This document shows, piece by piece, positions 1 to 11,415 of a stretch of 46,566 bases of DNA (position 1 is the first letter of the stretch; every line of letters starts with the position of its first letter). The translations under genes were made by a program, and so were the position numbers. The stretch comes from Pascua guehoae (lineage: Eukaryota; Basidiomycota; Tremellomycetes; Trichosporonales; Trichosporonaceae). A model generated the notes under the pieces. That model did no database searches. It was not told the origin of the DNA and worked only from the letters and a program-made list of their open reading frames with translations. Where the stretch lies: the NCBI GenBank assembly GCA_001600415.1, contig BCJX01000022.1, forward strand, positions 1 to 46,566. Reading direction: 5' to 3'.

Positions 1-165
1 GGGCTAAATTGACTTAAATTGCGGCCTAATAGCAATCCTAATGGTCCCTAATGAAACCTGTTGTCCCTCACAGCTTGCTACACATGTCCGCTATGCATGC
101 ATGCTCGTACCCAGCACCTAGGGTGACCTCCCACCCACTGCCTGACTAATCTCCATTAAACGAAA

Positions 166-2606
166 CCCCCACGATCCCTGTCACCGATCATGTCACCACT
201 ACCTCATCCAGTAACGACCCTGCTCCGCGCGGCCTCTATCTCGACAACGACGACGTCGCCATGAAAGAAGTCTCTTTGGCCCCTGGCCTGCCTTTCTCCT
301 TTGACGACAACACGGGAATCGACGTCCACCGCACCAAAGTTATGAACCTCAAGCAGGGGCCTCATGGTCTTGACCTTGAAATCTGCATCATAGGTATCGA
401 GGAGGCAACCAACGAGCACATGCTTGACGTCGTCCATCATGCCATCGACTCGCTCGACGTCCCCAAGGAGCCCATGGACCCCGAATACCTCGACCTGTCC
501 CTCTTCAAGGTCTCCCGGAGACCGAACAGGCAGCGCGGCCCCCCCTTCATCGACTCCCACGCACGCGTCCGATTTGGTGAATGGACCCCCACGCCTCAGT
601 ACGCAACAGTACAAGATGTTCGAAACCCTGCGGGACGCCGGCTTTGACGTCACATGGTCTAGTGGGGTCAACACTCGTCGCATTTGCTGGGTCCGACTCT
701 GGTCGCCCTTACACGCACTGCTTCGCCCAGTCCAGATCGTGTCGTCAATAACAAATTAGGCAACATGGCACTGGCCTTTACTGCAGTACAGTACTGTACA
801 TCTGTCGAGCATACGTGGTTGTTCTGACCTTGTACCGCACCCGCTAACCCCATCAAGTCCTGCATGCGCAAGCAAGAACCGTGCGCAGCGTCCGTCACTG
901 ATTGACGACGCACAGCACGTCAGCTCCGTTCCCAGCTGGGCAACCCCATCAATACCCCCAAAATCACGCCACTCTCTACCACCAGTTCTCGGCACTCAAG
1001 TTTTCATTAAGGCTCTCAACGCGCCGCATGTGGCGATTAACAACTAGCTGAATGCCATTGCAAACAGGGAAGTGCGGCAGCCTAAGCTGATGGACATCCC
1101 CACCCTCCCCTCCGTCCCCAAACTACTTCCCGGCCCGCACCCACGGTCGCGAGACCAAAATCGTGGACCTTTCACGCCCCCGTCGCACAGGCAAGCCCCT
1201 CTATCACTCCCTCGTTCGCAACCCTCCTCCCCTGACGCTCCGCTTCATCCACACTGACCGCAACCTCAGAAACGTCTCCCAAATAGCTGCGTCACCTACT
1301 ACTCCATCCAGCTGCGCATGGGCATTGAGGCAATGTGCCCACACCCCAGCCCTTCTATCTGCTAATACCGCCGTAAAGCGCGATGCGTCCGCTCATCCTT
1401 TGTCATGCCATCATACTCTTCCGCTTCATCAACCTTCAATGCCCCCCCCCCCCCTCCTAATGCTTTCCCTCCTCAACTCCCTACGGTGATCGCCAACCCC
1501 AGACCGAGCGAGCGTGCGAACACTGACACTCCACCCTCCGACCCCATTGCCACAGCAGAACCCTTTGGCCACAGCACCGCATGCCAACCCCAACCCATCG
1601 ACGACCACGTCCGGCAAGAAGACAGCCAAGCTCCTCGCGCACCCTGCCAGTGTCCCCTGCACCATTCGGCCCAAACGAGACACACCAAGAATTTCCCATG
1701 GCCACTGGTCTTGACGGACCTGGCTCCAAGTTCATCCTTGACGTATCTAGCCGCGGGTGGACCAATGACGACAGCGGTAGGAAGGGGTGGGGGGGGGGGG
1801 NGGNNGGGGGGGACCTACGTTCATTCAATGTGGTGCATGGTAATTCAGCTCGCTGTCACAGTTGACTGGGGATGGCATGGCACTGAGCCTCAGCCCGGGC
1901 CAGCTCCTCGCACCCCGCCTGGGATTCTTGAATACTCGTCTACACCACGATGTCCCCACGCCGTTCGTGTGCCCGACGCACACCATCGTAGACGTAAACA
2001 CGGTAATCACATTCCCACGCATGGAACTCAGCTTCTGGCCAGCGCCAGGCAACGTGCGCAATGTCAATGGTTGGTCAGCTTTACCCCAAGCAGGGCTGCA
2101 CGCCGTAGAGCACTGGGTGCAGGTCGACGCCATCAGATTGACGCTCTGTGAAGACTCGCGAATGGCTCTCCACCGGCGGTCGCGGCCAGCGGCTACTAGG
2201 GCTCTGTTAATAATCGTGGTCAATGCTCCCCCACCTTCTGGACAACACGGATCGGATTTGAGGCACTGAACGCGTCCAGGATGCCGACTCTTTCTGGTCA
2301 TGGTGTGCTGCAAGTACTTTAACTCTCCTGCGCACCCTAACTGCGTACCCTAACTGCCCACCCTTCGTGACTGGTTAGGTTACCTTCTGGTCACCAGCTC
2401 ACCCCTGTCTGCGAGGGAATTCAGTGGCCACAGCACTCTTCATCGTCAACAACAGGATTTACCCTGCTTCGCATCTCTCTGGCGACTTGGCCAACAAGGA
2501 CGACAAATCCGCAATCGTCCTCTCACATGTCTCCAAAGACGACATGATCAAGTTGACCACCTCTACCAGCTGCAAGCAAGCGGGACCAGCCGGAAGGCGG
2601 CTATAG
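166..2606 (+). pseudogene. Decayed multi-fragment coding relic, family not recognised
   Basis: Several stretches on the plus strand read like ordinary protein but lie in different frames, with no acceptable introns joining them. They are about 166-615 (contains the word HRTKVMNLKQGPHGLDLEI), 604-720 (YKMFETLRDAGFDVTWSSG, shifted one frame), 1137-1290 (ETKIVDLSRPRRTGKPLYHS), 1290-1350, 1688-1775, 1862-2200 (PRMELSFWPAPGNVRNVNGW) and 2424-2560 (ATALFIVNNRIYPASHLSGD). The first switch of frame, near 600, cannot be mended by a GT-AG intron of usable length. I infer one or a few genes broken by frameshifts and stops; part of the damage could be sequence error, because the stretch includes N bases. 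I do not recognise the protein and assign no function. An intact multi-exon gene is possible but less likely. Confidence 0.4.
1787..1811. repeat. Poly-G run with unresolved bases
   Basis: A G-homopolymer tract interrupted by three N bases at 1801, 1804 and 1805. The unresolved bases show that the assembly could not read through the run, so the frame and length of anything crossing it are unreliable. Confidence 0.9.
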
Positions 2607-2785
2607 TTCCTGCGGCCGCTGCGTCGTCATCGGTTGCTGTTGAGAGCTAGGCACATGAGCACTTCATTCGGCCCGACTCGACAACTTGGCCGCACCGCCC
2701 TCGATCTCTTTACCACCCTGGTTCATAGGATAGCCGTGCCCGGCCACATACCAAGGTATTCGTTGCTGCCGCTTCCACTTGCGTA

Positions 2786-5742
2786 CTACGCTTCACTCTC
2801 TGGCAACGCGTCCATTAGGAAGTCCATCTTAGGCCCATCGCCCTCGACCAGGAGCTGCAACCACGCCGTCTCGTCTGTCGTCGCGTTCTGCGGTCAGCCG
2901 AGGTAGTGTCAGTGGTGCTCACAGCCGCAAGCTCTGTCCAGGTGAAGTCGTCAGTCTCGGGTGGGGCGGGAGATGGCGCGTGTGAAGGGGGAATACCGTG
3001 CCGCCGCCTCGCCCGTGTCGCCACATCGTGCAAGAGTTGCCGGAAGGAGAACCCGGGGACTGCCGTCAGTTCCGCGACATTAGCAATGCTTACATTGGTC
3101 GAGCTTGTCCGCCAGAGTCGTGACATTCTTGACTGTTCGCCGCAGGTCAACCGTGCCCGGTAAGATGCGTGCAAGGCGCAGGAGATACTGTGCAGCGAAG
3201 GCGAGCGCCACGACTACGGTTAGTTCGTATCGGAAGCTTGCACCTACAAGCATAGTGATTTGCAAACCGGAGGTTAGCCAACTGCCATCAGCACGGTTGT
3301 ATCGAACATGACATACCTCCCGAGGCTGAACCATGCGCCCAACGAGGGTGTCTGCAGCGTGCAGGCAGACGACGAGCCAGTGCCGCCTCGACTCGGGCAG
3401 GCACGCAACGTCATGCCGGGACCGCACGCCATGGAGGATGTGGTAGTTAAATAGAAGACTGGGTAAGCTATGGTGGCGATTGAGACACGCTTACATGCTG
3501 TGATTTTTCGCAACGGCCACTGACGTTAGCCATGGCCTGTCACTTTCTTCTTCGACTTACGTTCAGAAACCATGAACTCGTGTGCCCCGCGGCCTTCGCG
3601 AACTGCCATTAGCTCTCTGTAGTTGGCCACTACCGCTCTCACCGTAGTACTCTGACCAGAATTGCTGCCATGCGTCGAAGGACGCGTTGCCACTACGTAG
3701 TACCTCGTCCACATCCGTCGGGCTAATGTGGCCCGTGGAAATGAACGGTTGGATATGGCGTTCTTAGGTCAGCTGTGGGAATCCATGCGTGCGAGACCTC
3801 GCTCACGTCGATGCAACAGCAGCTCGCAGGATGAGACTAAACGGCTGTCGGTTGGAATGGAGAGAGGGTGCTCAAGCAACCGTCGGGCATGGGTGATTGT
3901 CTCGTCGTCTGCAATGAGCACTGGGCGGCCATGGTTGAGCGCCATTCTGGAGTCAGCTGAGCCTTACAGGCTGCAACGTACTCGAGTTTAAGTTTCGTGA
4001 GCTATTGTCAGCTCGCATAAATGACTGATAGTCGACCTACCCCTAGCCATACTCTTGCACCAGCGACATACTGTCTCTCGCCCTCAAGCTCGTCCCGTGC
4101 CGTCCGGGTGCCGATGCCAGTACTGATCAAGTGGGGGAGACAGCGGTATAGGCCCATGTCAGCCGCGATACCGACTGCATGGTCTTTGGATCAGCTTCAT
4201 CTCCCAGGTCTGCACTCACTTCCTGGACGCCAAGGAGAATCGCCCCAGGACGCTAGCAGGACTGCCATTAGTTTGACGATCGCGCACCTCGGCCAACGTA
4301 CCCATGGCTTGAATAATCTGTATGCTCGCAGCGGCTGAGAACAAGGTCGTCATGGCTGGAGTCAGCGTTAACACTGGCTGTGGGAATTGGACATACCGAT
4401 GTTCTCGGCATGACGTTTGAGCGCCTTGCACAGTTCGCTAGTTCTTCCCTCTGTTATCAGCGTGAATCTGATCCTGGTTCAAAAGAAACCCACCACCTGC
4501 GTCTGCGCTCATCTGACCGACCATCATCACAGCGGTAAGACACAACGGACTCTGGCGGCGGATCTCGTCAAAGGTATCCGTGACTGGGTCGAAGATGGGC
4601 ATGTACCCGGCCGAACCAGCAAAGAACCTATTGTGAGCTCCTGGCGAACTGGACGACGTACATATCAAAGAGTAGTCGCCCATCCTCCTCTGTGACAATG
4701 CCTAAGGTAACTGGATCAGTGACTTCGCCGTCACCAGTCAAGTGGTGTTGAGGGGGGGTTTCAGCGTCGAACCAACTGCGAGACCGAGGTCGCTTCCTCG
4801 ATTCCCTATCGTCCTCCGCTAGCTGAACGCCATCCGAAGAGGCCGCACCATCGAAAGACCCTCTGCGCCGCTTGCGGCCACTGTCCTCTATCCGCGCGTT
4901 CAGCGTGACACGGCCTGTTTTCCTCTGCCTCTCCGCTTCTTCTGCCTGGAGAAGCCTACGCAATGGCGCGTGTCGTTGCTGGTCGTTCAATGGGTCTGGT
5001 GTAGCAGCACCATCTCCAATACCATCGTCTTCGTCGGCCTCTGAGGAAGCTCGGAGGTCGTTCTCATCCGTCTCCTCGTCCTCGTCCTCTTCGTCGTCTT
5101 GCTCGTGTTCCTCGACAGTGCCTCCTTGGGTTACAGGGAACGGCACTGGGCGGTGCAGTGACTGCTTGTTCGTTAAGGAAAGGAGAGAGGGGAACGGCGA
5201 GGGAACTAACAGATGCGGCTGGAGGCCATTGTGCGCCAGGGAGTCTCGTGCCAGACAGGCCGCCAAACACTGGTGCATGCGACTGCACCCATTGTGCAAG
5301 AGTTGGCGGACTGGAGCTCTGGTCATCGGCAGAGGTGGAGAGTGGTGGTGCGGGAAGTGACGTTTGGGCGGGCTTCGCTTGAAGAAGTGTCGTGATGTTC
5401 TGGAGCATTGACTGTACGTCGCTCATTTGTCCTTCGAGGGTCAGCAGCCGCCTGCTGTCAGCGAAATGCACACAACAAGGTGGTGACAAACTCCTTATCT
5501 GTCTTGATGGGTGCGACGGCGCGACGATCGAATGTGCACTGGATACCAAGGTTTCTGCAGCGCTTGCATGGAGGTTTGTCCTTCTCGACACACTTGACCT
5601 TCATCCCATGGCAGATGTCCTGCTGTCAGTTCGCGGTCGTCGTTGGTAGTAGCCTACACAAGCACCTAACACGTCAGCTGGGTCTCACGCTGTGCTCACG
5701 CTTGGCATTTGCGTCGTCTGCAACCTCTGAAGGGCGGCCCAT
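2786..5742 (-). CDS. Zn2Cys6 zinc-cluster transcription factor with fungal-specific regulatory domain
   Basis: Spliced by eye into a protein of roughly 730 residues with about nineteen introns. The ATG is at 5742. Exon 1 (5700-5742), an 8-nt exon 2 (5658-5665) and exon 3 (from 5619) join to give KRACDICHGMKVKC and then PPCKRCRNLGIQC, a full six-cysteine GAL4-type DNA-binding cluster. It is followed by a leucine-rich predicted coiled coil (RLLTLEGQMSDVQSMLQ), a Pro/Ser-rich linker, a very acidic Glu/Asp stretch (near 5050-5110) and a basic patch KRRR. The middle homology region starts with DPVTLGIVTEEDGRLLFDM, then GYMPIFDPVTDTFDEIRR, and carries later signature words HAVGIAADMGLYR and GRPVLIADDETI. 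The last exon ends ...FLMDALPESEA. Known role of the family: nuclear regulation of metabolic genes through CGG half-sites. The target is unknown. It stands apart from the sugar genes, with a gene-poor region upstream. Confidence 0.88.
5658..5665 (-). other. 8-nt microexon inside the zinc-cluster coding region
   Basis: The sequence GTGCTTGT is flanked by a 34-nt intron (5666-5699, with a CTGAC branch and TTAG acceptor) and a 38-nt intron (5620-5657, GTAGGC donor, CAG acceptor). Including these eight bases restores the frame and supplies the first zinc-binding cysteine with C-x2-C spacing. Skipping it breaks the frame. A CAG acceptor four bases earlier would give an unfavourable C-x3-C spacing. 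Confidence 0.7.
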
Positions 5743-7380
5743 GTTGTGGATGTGACTGAGTGTGAGGAAGCAAGTTGATGATGACAGCGGCAATCTGTCT
5801 TGTCGTTGACGAATGTTGGGGCCCAACAGGACATATACTCCGAGAATAGACCGATATCGGCCCGAAAATGACGTACGTCACACCCGCCCGCCCACAAGCC
5901 ACGAGCTCACCAGATCCCGTCACATGATCACTTGCATCCGTTTGCAAGACACACACACACACCCATCCGCTACCGAACGCATGTGCAGCAACACTACTCT
6001 CTGCTCGCTCCAACATCAATCACCAATTAACGCCCTGCTCCTGCACTGCCTGACTGCCGGCACGCTCACTCCTGGCACTGACGTCCACACATTCATCTCT
6101 GACAGGCGGAAATGGCCCCAAGGGAAGGCGACGAAGCAGCATGCCTGCTCAAACGAATCAGCCTCGCCTACTCAGCCCAACACCTCGCCTATTCACCCCC
6201 ACACACACGCACATCTGACGATGTGCCATGTGCGAGTTGAGCATGCTGACACACAGACCCATGGCATGTGTGTGCCGCGTGTGAAACCCAGTGCTTCAGG
6301 TGCACCCACGCGGATGATGTGTCTCCGACAGGTCCGGCGAGGATGCCATGCATCGTTGTAGAACACCCCCACCACCTGGCGTTTGCTCCTACATTGAAAG
6401 AGACAGCCCCGATGTGCGCACACTTCGGAGCAGCCCTCGACGGGGACCCGATGTGCGCACACTTCGGAGCAGCCCTCGACGGGGACCCGATGTGCGCACA
6501 CTTCGGAGCAGTCCTCGACGGGGACCCGATGTGTGCCCGAACAGGCCTACGTGCCCGTTTGCCTCGAGGCACGCACACACACATTATTCGAGGCCAAGGT
6601 CAAGGTCAACCAAACGTTCGGAACTTGGCCAGGACGGGCAGGCCAGTTCTATCTGGGCGTGCCAAGGCTACCAGAATGAAAGTACAGGGTTCAGCTGACT
6701 CGTGAATCACGCTATGGAGGTGTTTAGTCGAGTCGTTGCACACTCTGCTCAACAATGAGCGGGTCAGGTGACCGCCTCAGGTCGTATTTGTCGAGGAGTT
6801 TTTGTTTGTCACACCCCCTTGTCATTACGCCTTTGTGTGCCTGGTGCTGATTGTCAATGACCGGCCCTAATTGCCATCACAAGCTGAGCGCACCGCCTAA
6901 CTTGTCTCAGCCTAACCCAAGACAAACATCTACCATGTCGGGTGTCTAGGATCGACGGCACCGCCAGGAGCAAGATGATGCGACAATTATTCCTCCCCAC
7001 TAAATGAGCTCATCTATTGAGAGACTGTAACCCAGGCAAGAATTGCTGGGTGCCAGTGACGGTGTGCTCGGCGGCAAGCTAGTGCGAGAAGGCGAGCACA
7101 TCGCAAGCGGTTGACAATGTGGCGTGTGTGCCGCATTGTTGTGATGTGTGAAATCGCACGCAGAGTCGGTGTGTCGGCACATTGTGCAAAGCGCTTGGAA
7201 CACGCGACCTATGTCTACACGTGTTGCAGCTGCCAAGAGTGTGCGATGGTTGCCAAGGTGTGTGAACGACGGAGCTACGGAGGTAAAATGCCCCTCTCCC
7301 TCGTCGTGGCCGGCCGGACCTCGCCCAGCTGCACAGGTGGGAAACCCAGGATGTGCAGTACAAAAGGATCGGCCTTGTCC
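5743..7380. other. Gene-poor intergenic region
   Basis: I find no convincing gene here. The upstream region of the minus-strand regulator holds CA-repeats (5947-5961) and a 39-bp tandem array (6411-6540). Open frames that cross it consist mainly of translated repeat and have no recognisable domain. Confidence 0.6.
6411..6540. repeat. 39-bp tandem repeat, three copies plus a partial one
   Basis: Units at 6411-6449, 6450-6488 and 6489-6527, followed by a degenerate partial copy. The first two are identical; the third differs by one base (GTCCTC for GCCCTC). The unit begins GATGTGCGCACACTTCGG. Because 39 is divisible by three, an open frame on the plus strand repeats a 13-residue word, MCAHFGAALDGDP. 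There are no spacers, so this is not CRISPR. Confidence 0.95.
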
Positions 7381-7632
7381 CATCTTCTTTCTGTTCGCTC
7401 CATCACCCATCCACCAACTTCTTGCCACTCATTCACAAGACGTTCAACGACCACGGTAGTGATACGCGCGTCGACCTCTTCAAGCCCATCGACCACCGCC
7501 CCGCGCCCTGACTACCGCCCCGACCACCACGCCCATTACCGCCTCCGACCATGTTTCCCCACCACCTGCATCCCGCAGATCACACCCTTCCATAGATCGA
7601 CCTGCCGTATCGGGGACAACTCCGCCAACCCT

Positions 7633-7700
7633 CGACCACTCGACCACTCGACCACTCGACCACTCGACCACCCGACCACCCGACCACTCGACCACCCGAC
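7633..7700. repeat. 8-bp tandem repeat CGACCACY, eight copies
   Basis: Eight consecutive units of CGACCACT or CGACCACC from 7633 to 7696, then a partial CGAC. A unit of eight bases is not a multiple of three, so it is unlikely to be maintained as coding sequence. Confidence 0.95.
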
Positions 7701-8110
7701 ACACACTCCTCCCAACAGCGACCTCTTGGATGGCCTTGCATGTGATCTTCCCATCCACTCAACACCTTGCTCGCTCGTCCTGGTTGGCGACGGCGTCCCA
7801 GGCGAGTCGTTCAATGGTACGTTGATCAGTGGCGCTGAGCCTCTCGAGTCTCCAGAGTCTCCCGAGTTCCTCGGTACCACGCTTTCCTCACCACTTGAAC
7901 CCGACTGCTCCTAGAGCAGAAGGGTACTACAACGTGTTCGCTGCCTTGCAGCAACGCTGCGTAGTCCTTGTCCGAGCCGGGCCTCACCACCCCTCCTTCT
8001 GACGAGTTGGGGGTCTTGGGATGCCCGGTTAGTGCATCAGGTTGCGACGGCCCCACGTCCTTTGGATGTGACCGCTCGGTCCCTGGGCACGACTACAAAC
8101 TTTACCGTTA

Positions 8111-8150
8111 CCGTTATCTTCATCTTCATCTTCATCTTCATCTTCATCTG
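8111..8150. repeat. ATCTTC hexamer microsatellite
   Basis: Six consecutive units of about six bases reading ATCTTC on the plus strand, in the pyrimidine-rich segment. Confidence 0.9.
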
Positions 8151-8380
8151 TTTCTATAGTGTCCTTTCCTCATCACCACCATCACCACCTACCCATCTAC
8201 CGACACCGCTGGAACGATCAACCCCAATTTCCTGCTTTCTCCGCCACATCCTTTGCCACACCAACGCCAATCTGCCGACCGACATCATCACACACCACCA
8301 TTCCTTCGGCCGCAAATATACATCGACCGCTCAATCATGTACCATACAACACTCGACAAATCAACACAACTATCCCTCGC

Positions 8381-8433
8381 CACCGACCCCCTTCCCACCG
8401 ACCCCCTTCCCACCGACCCCCTGCCCACCGACC
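8381..8433. repeat. 15-bp tandem repeat
   Basis: Units CACCGACCCCCTTCC at 8381-8395 and 8396-8410, a one-base variant at 8411-8425 and a partial fourth copy. Confidence 0.9.
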
Positions 8434-9276
8434 ATCCCAATTGCAGAAAGGCTCAACACTCTGGTGACCATCCACAACGACTCGCATGGCTCACTTGTCA
8501 TCCACCTTCCACCTAGTCACTCTCAAGGATCACATCGGAACAAACCTGCTGCCAGCTTCCCCTAGCTGCAGCTCCGGACACACACACACACACAGAGGGC
8601 CACCCCTTTCATGGTTATTCGCCGACCAACACGACACTTGCACAATTGCCTGCCTTTGTGAACACTAACACAGGAACTGTCCGCATGGTTTGGCCAAGGC
8701 GATAGGCATTTGCGCCTTGGCACCATACCAGCAGCGGCAAGCAGGACAAGAATGATTTTCATTTGGTGGGTGTTCTTTTGTTCTCCTTGGTGTGATTGTC
8801 GCTTACTCCCATCCCCATCACACTACAGGCAAACAGGCACACGCATACCTTAGACATTGTCTCCATCACAGCCTACCTCCGACACGCATAGACGCCACAG
8901 TCTCATTGCATCCATCCCACACACCACGCAACCTTCTATCACACCCGACCCAACACCACACGATTGTCCACATTTGTCGCCCTTATCACTGCTGTCCTTG
9001 TGGCCTAGGACAGCAGAACGGAGCATCTATCCATCCAACGACTGAACTCCGCTGGGGTATTAGCGATTGAGCAGTACCGCTGCGGACGACACTACCTCCC
9101 CAGGTGGTGGACCCGGCGTGTCGGCTCTCGTACACTGCTTCAGCGCGGTTGATCATTGACGAGGAACGGCTGGACCAAGTGGTGGACCGGCTGAACCGCT
9201 TCCGTAGTCCCTCGACTCCAAGTGCTTCGACATACGGGAAAACAAAACTGCGTCATCATCATCGTCCTTAGTGACA

Positions 9277-9341
9277 AAACCAAAACAAAACAAAACAAGA
9301 ACAAAACAAAACGAAACAAGACAAGAACAAAACACGACAAA
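9277..9341. repeat. AAAAC-like pentamer repeats
   Basis: An interrupted run of AAAAC, AAGAC and AACAAG words. It is the only clearly purine/A-rich block on the plus strand of this otherwise pyrimidine-rich segment. Confidence 0.85.
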
Positions 9342-10792
9342 AACGCTGCCGTCTACCCTCTTCGACTCGTCACGTCCCATCCTGTACGTCCCATCCTGTC
9401 CCCCTCTCTGATCTATCATCTCCCACTCCCTTCCTGGGTTATCTCCTGGCAACCCCAAACGATATCCCCCCACCCTCGATGTCGTCCTGCCACCTCTCGC
9501 CCCTGTCCCAACCTCCCCACATCCAAGTGACCACCCGGACAAGTTCCCTTATCGTTCCCCTGCCTGTCCTTTCCCTTATCCAACCTTCCCTCTGCTGCCT
9601 GTTTTTCCATCACCGTCAAACAACACAGGTTCTTCACCGCCTCTGTTTATTCCTGGCACTCGTTCGTTCTCGCGTTCTCGGACTCTCATCCTGCTCCTCG
9701 TTCTTCCGCCTTGTCATGTTTTCTCCTCGCTTTTCTGCTTGCCTCTTGCCTCCCTTTTCTTACAGTTTTCTGTTTCCCGTGCTTCCATCCCTTCTGCTTT
9801 CCACGCTGCGCTTTCACTCCCCGCTTTCCCACCAAACTTTGTTCACCTTTCCAGCCATCCCCATTTGCTTCTCCGATGTCGACATTCGACCAAGTTATTG
9901 CCTACCTCTACGCTATCCAGTTATTTTGTTCTGAGACTTTCGGCCATGGGAGTAGAAGGAAGTAGCCTCGTGTTCTTCCCTCTTCCCCATTAAGAGCCTG
10001 TCACCGGAATACGCAGCGAGGATGTCCCTTCTCAGCGGCCTCTTAGCGACGCGAGCACTGCGCGCAGTGGGCTTCGGTCCTAGCGAAGGCTGAGCTGCTC
10101 CGGGTTAGACAAGTCAGTGTTCATGATCAAATTACTGGAGCGCAACCGAAAAGATCTGAAATTTGTTCAACTGGTCTTTCTTGTTCGCTACCGATCCTTT
10201 CTCCTGGCTTCGGCTTCCTATTGCATCACACACCATCATACCGACCAATACCGACCGTCACCAGTGATAAGGCACCCAGGACGGATAACCCACACCACTT
10301 GGCGAAGTGAACATGAAGCGCACCGGAATTCCCGCAAGGGTTGAGATGGCCCCGGGTTGTCTAGCGGAGGATGTTCTTTCTCGCACAAAGACCACATTTC
10401 ATCATTTTAAATTTCCATTTCCAAACACGTTGAATACTTGTAGCCCCACGCGCCACCGACCCAACCCCAACCCGAACCCTCACTCTCAATGCCGTCTACG
10501 CCAGAGTTCTCAAACCGACAGCCTCGTCCTCAAACCAAGTTGTGTAACTCTCAGCATCTGGAGAGCTACCCACAAAGGCCTTCTTCACCCTCCCCTGCAC
10601 TTTGTCGCCGACCGAGACCCCGCTACCCAGTTGTCGCCCTCCTTGGTCACACAACTCCCACGGCCCCCCTTCGGTTCACCACTCACTGCACACATTCTGT
10701 AAGTCCGTGCTAATATTCCTGCAGCTGTGCGCATCCTGGTATCCACCTTTGTGGAATGGACAACGTTTCCGACATCCCCCTGTCACGGCTTC

Positions 10793-10793
<1 letters not shown>

Positions 10794-10854
<61 letters not shown>
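10794..10854. repeat. 61-nt poly-C homopolymer
   Basis: An uninterrupted run of 61 C residues on the plus strand (61 G on the minus strand). Frames through it give meaningless poly-Pro or poly-Gly. The exact length is unreliable in any sequencing technology. Confidence 0.95.
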
Positions 10855-11415
10855 TTGCCCTCCGCCAGACGGTCCGTATTGGCGACAACCAACGACATCC
10901 CAGCCATTTTATGATGGCACAACCGACTTTCAATCAACAACGTAAATCACTGCAACACTCCCTTCCACGACAGAACAACGACACGACACCACCAACCCCC
11001 CTCCTCTCTCCCCCCTCCTCTCTCCCCCTTCCTCTCCCCCCTCTCCCCCCTTGACTCTCACCGTTCTGGCTTTGGCTGGAGTTGTGCTGTGCCCCTTGGA
11101 TCACTCCACACAAATCATCATCATTTCCCTTTCCTTCCGCGCTGAGATGACGGCGAGGTGGATGCGGACACTCGTCCAATCCTACACCTACCTCCCGAGA
11201 TGGCAGCTCGCAGAGCGATCATCATCCCCCACGACTCTTGTTGAGACTCAAAAGTAGATAACAAGGACAGTGTAAGGGATGTAACATTCATGTCGTTTCA
11301 GTTTGCCGTTAGTCTAACCCTCGTGGAAGACTTCAGAGGTTATCAGCCCACCACATATCTCTTTGGGCTCACATCTTCCGCATCATATCGCCTAGTTAAT
11401 AAGCACCGACGTCAC

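Larger units (their letters stand above)
7380..11100. other. Pyrimidine-skewed, repeat-rich gene desert
   Basis: For about 3.7 kb the plus strand is dominated by C and T (CCACC, CACAC, CTTTC words) and contains nested simple repeats. No open frame has convincing domain or exon structure. The longest (7111-7914, plus) is largely translated repeat. It could be a very long untranslated leader, a non-coding RNA locus, or a decayed or structural chromosomal segment. The sequence alone does not decide. Confidence 0.6.

Noticed and set aside
1137..2200. A single functional multi-exon gene joining the coding-like fragments
   Set aside because: Phases of candidate GT-AG introns do not connect the frames, and N bases interrupt the stretch; pseudogene preferred.
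4872..5360. Poly-serine open frame on the plus strand
   Set aside because: Arises from the complement of the acidic Glu/Asp stretch of the minus-strand regulator.
6411..6540. CRISPR-like repeat array
   Set aside because: Repeats are directly adjacent without spacers and the genome is eukaryotic.
7111..7914. 267-residue open frame on the plus strand
   Set aside because: Mostly translated tandem octamers and CCA-rich sequence; no start context, no exon structure.
10676..10945. Poly-proline and poly-glycine frames
   Set aside because: Produced by the 61-nt homopolymer; no real protein evidence.
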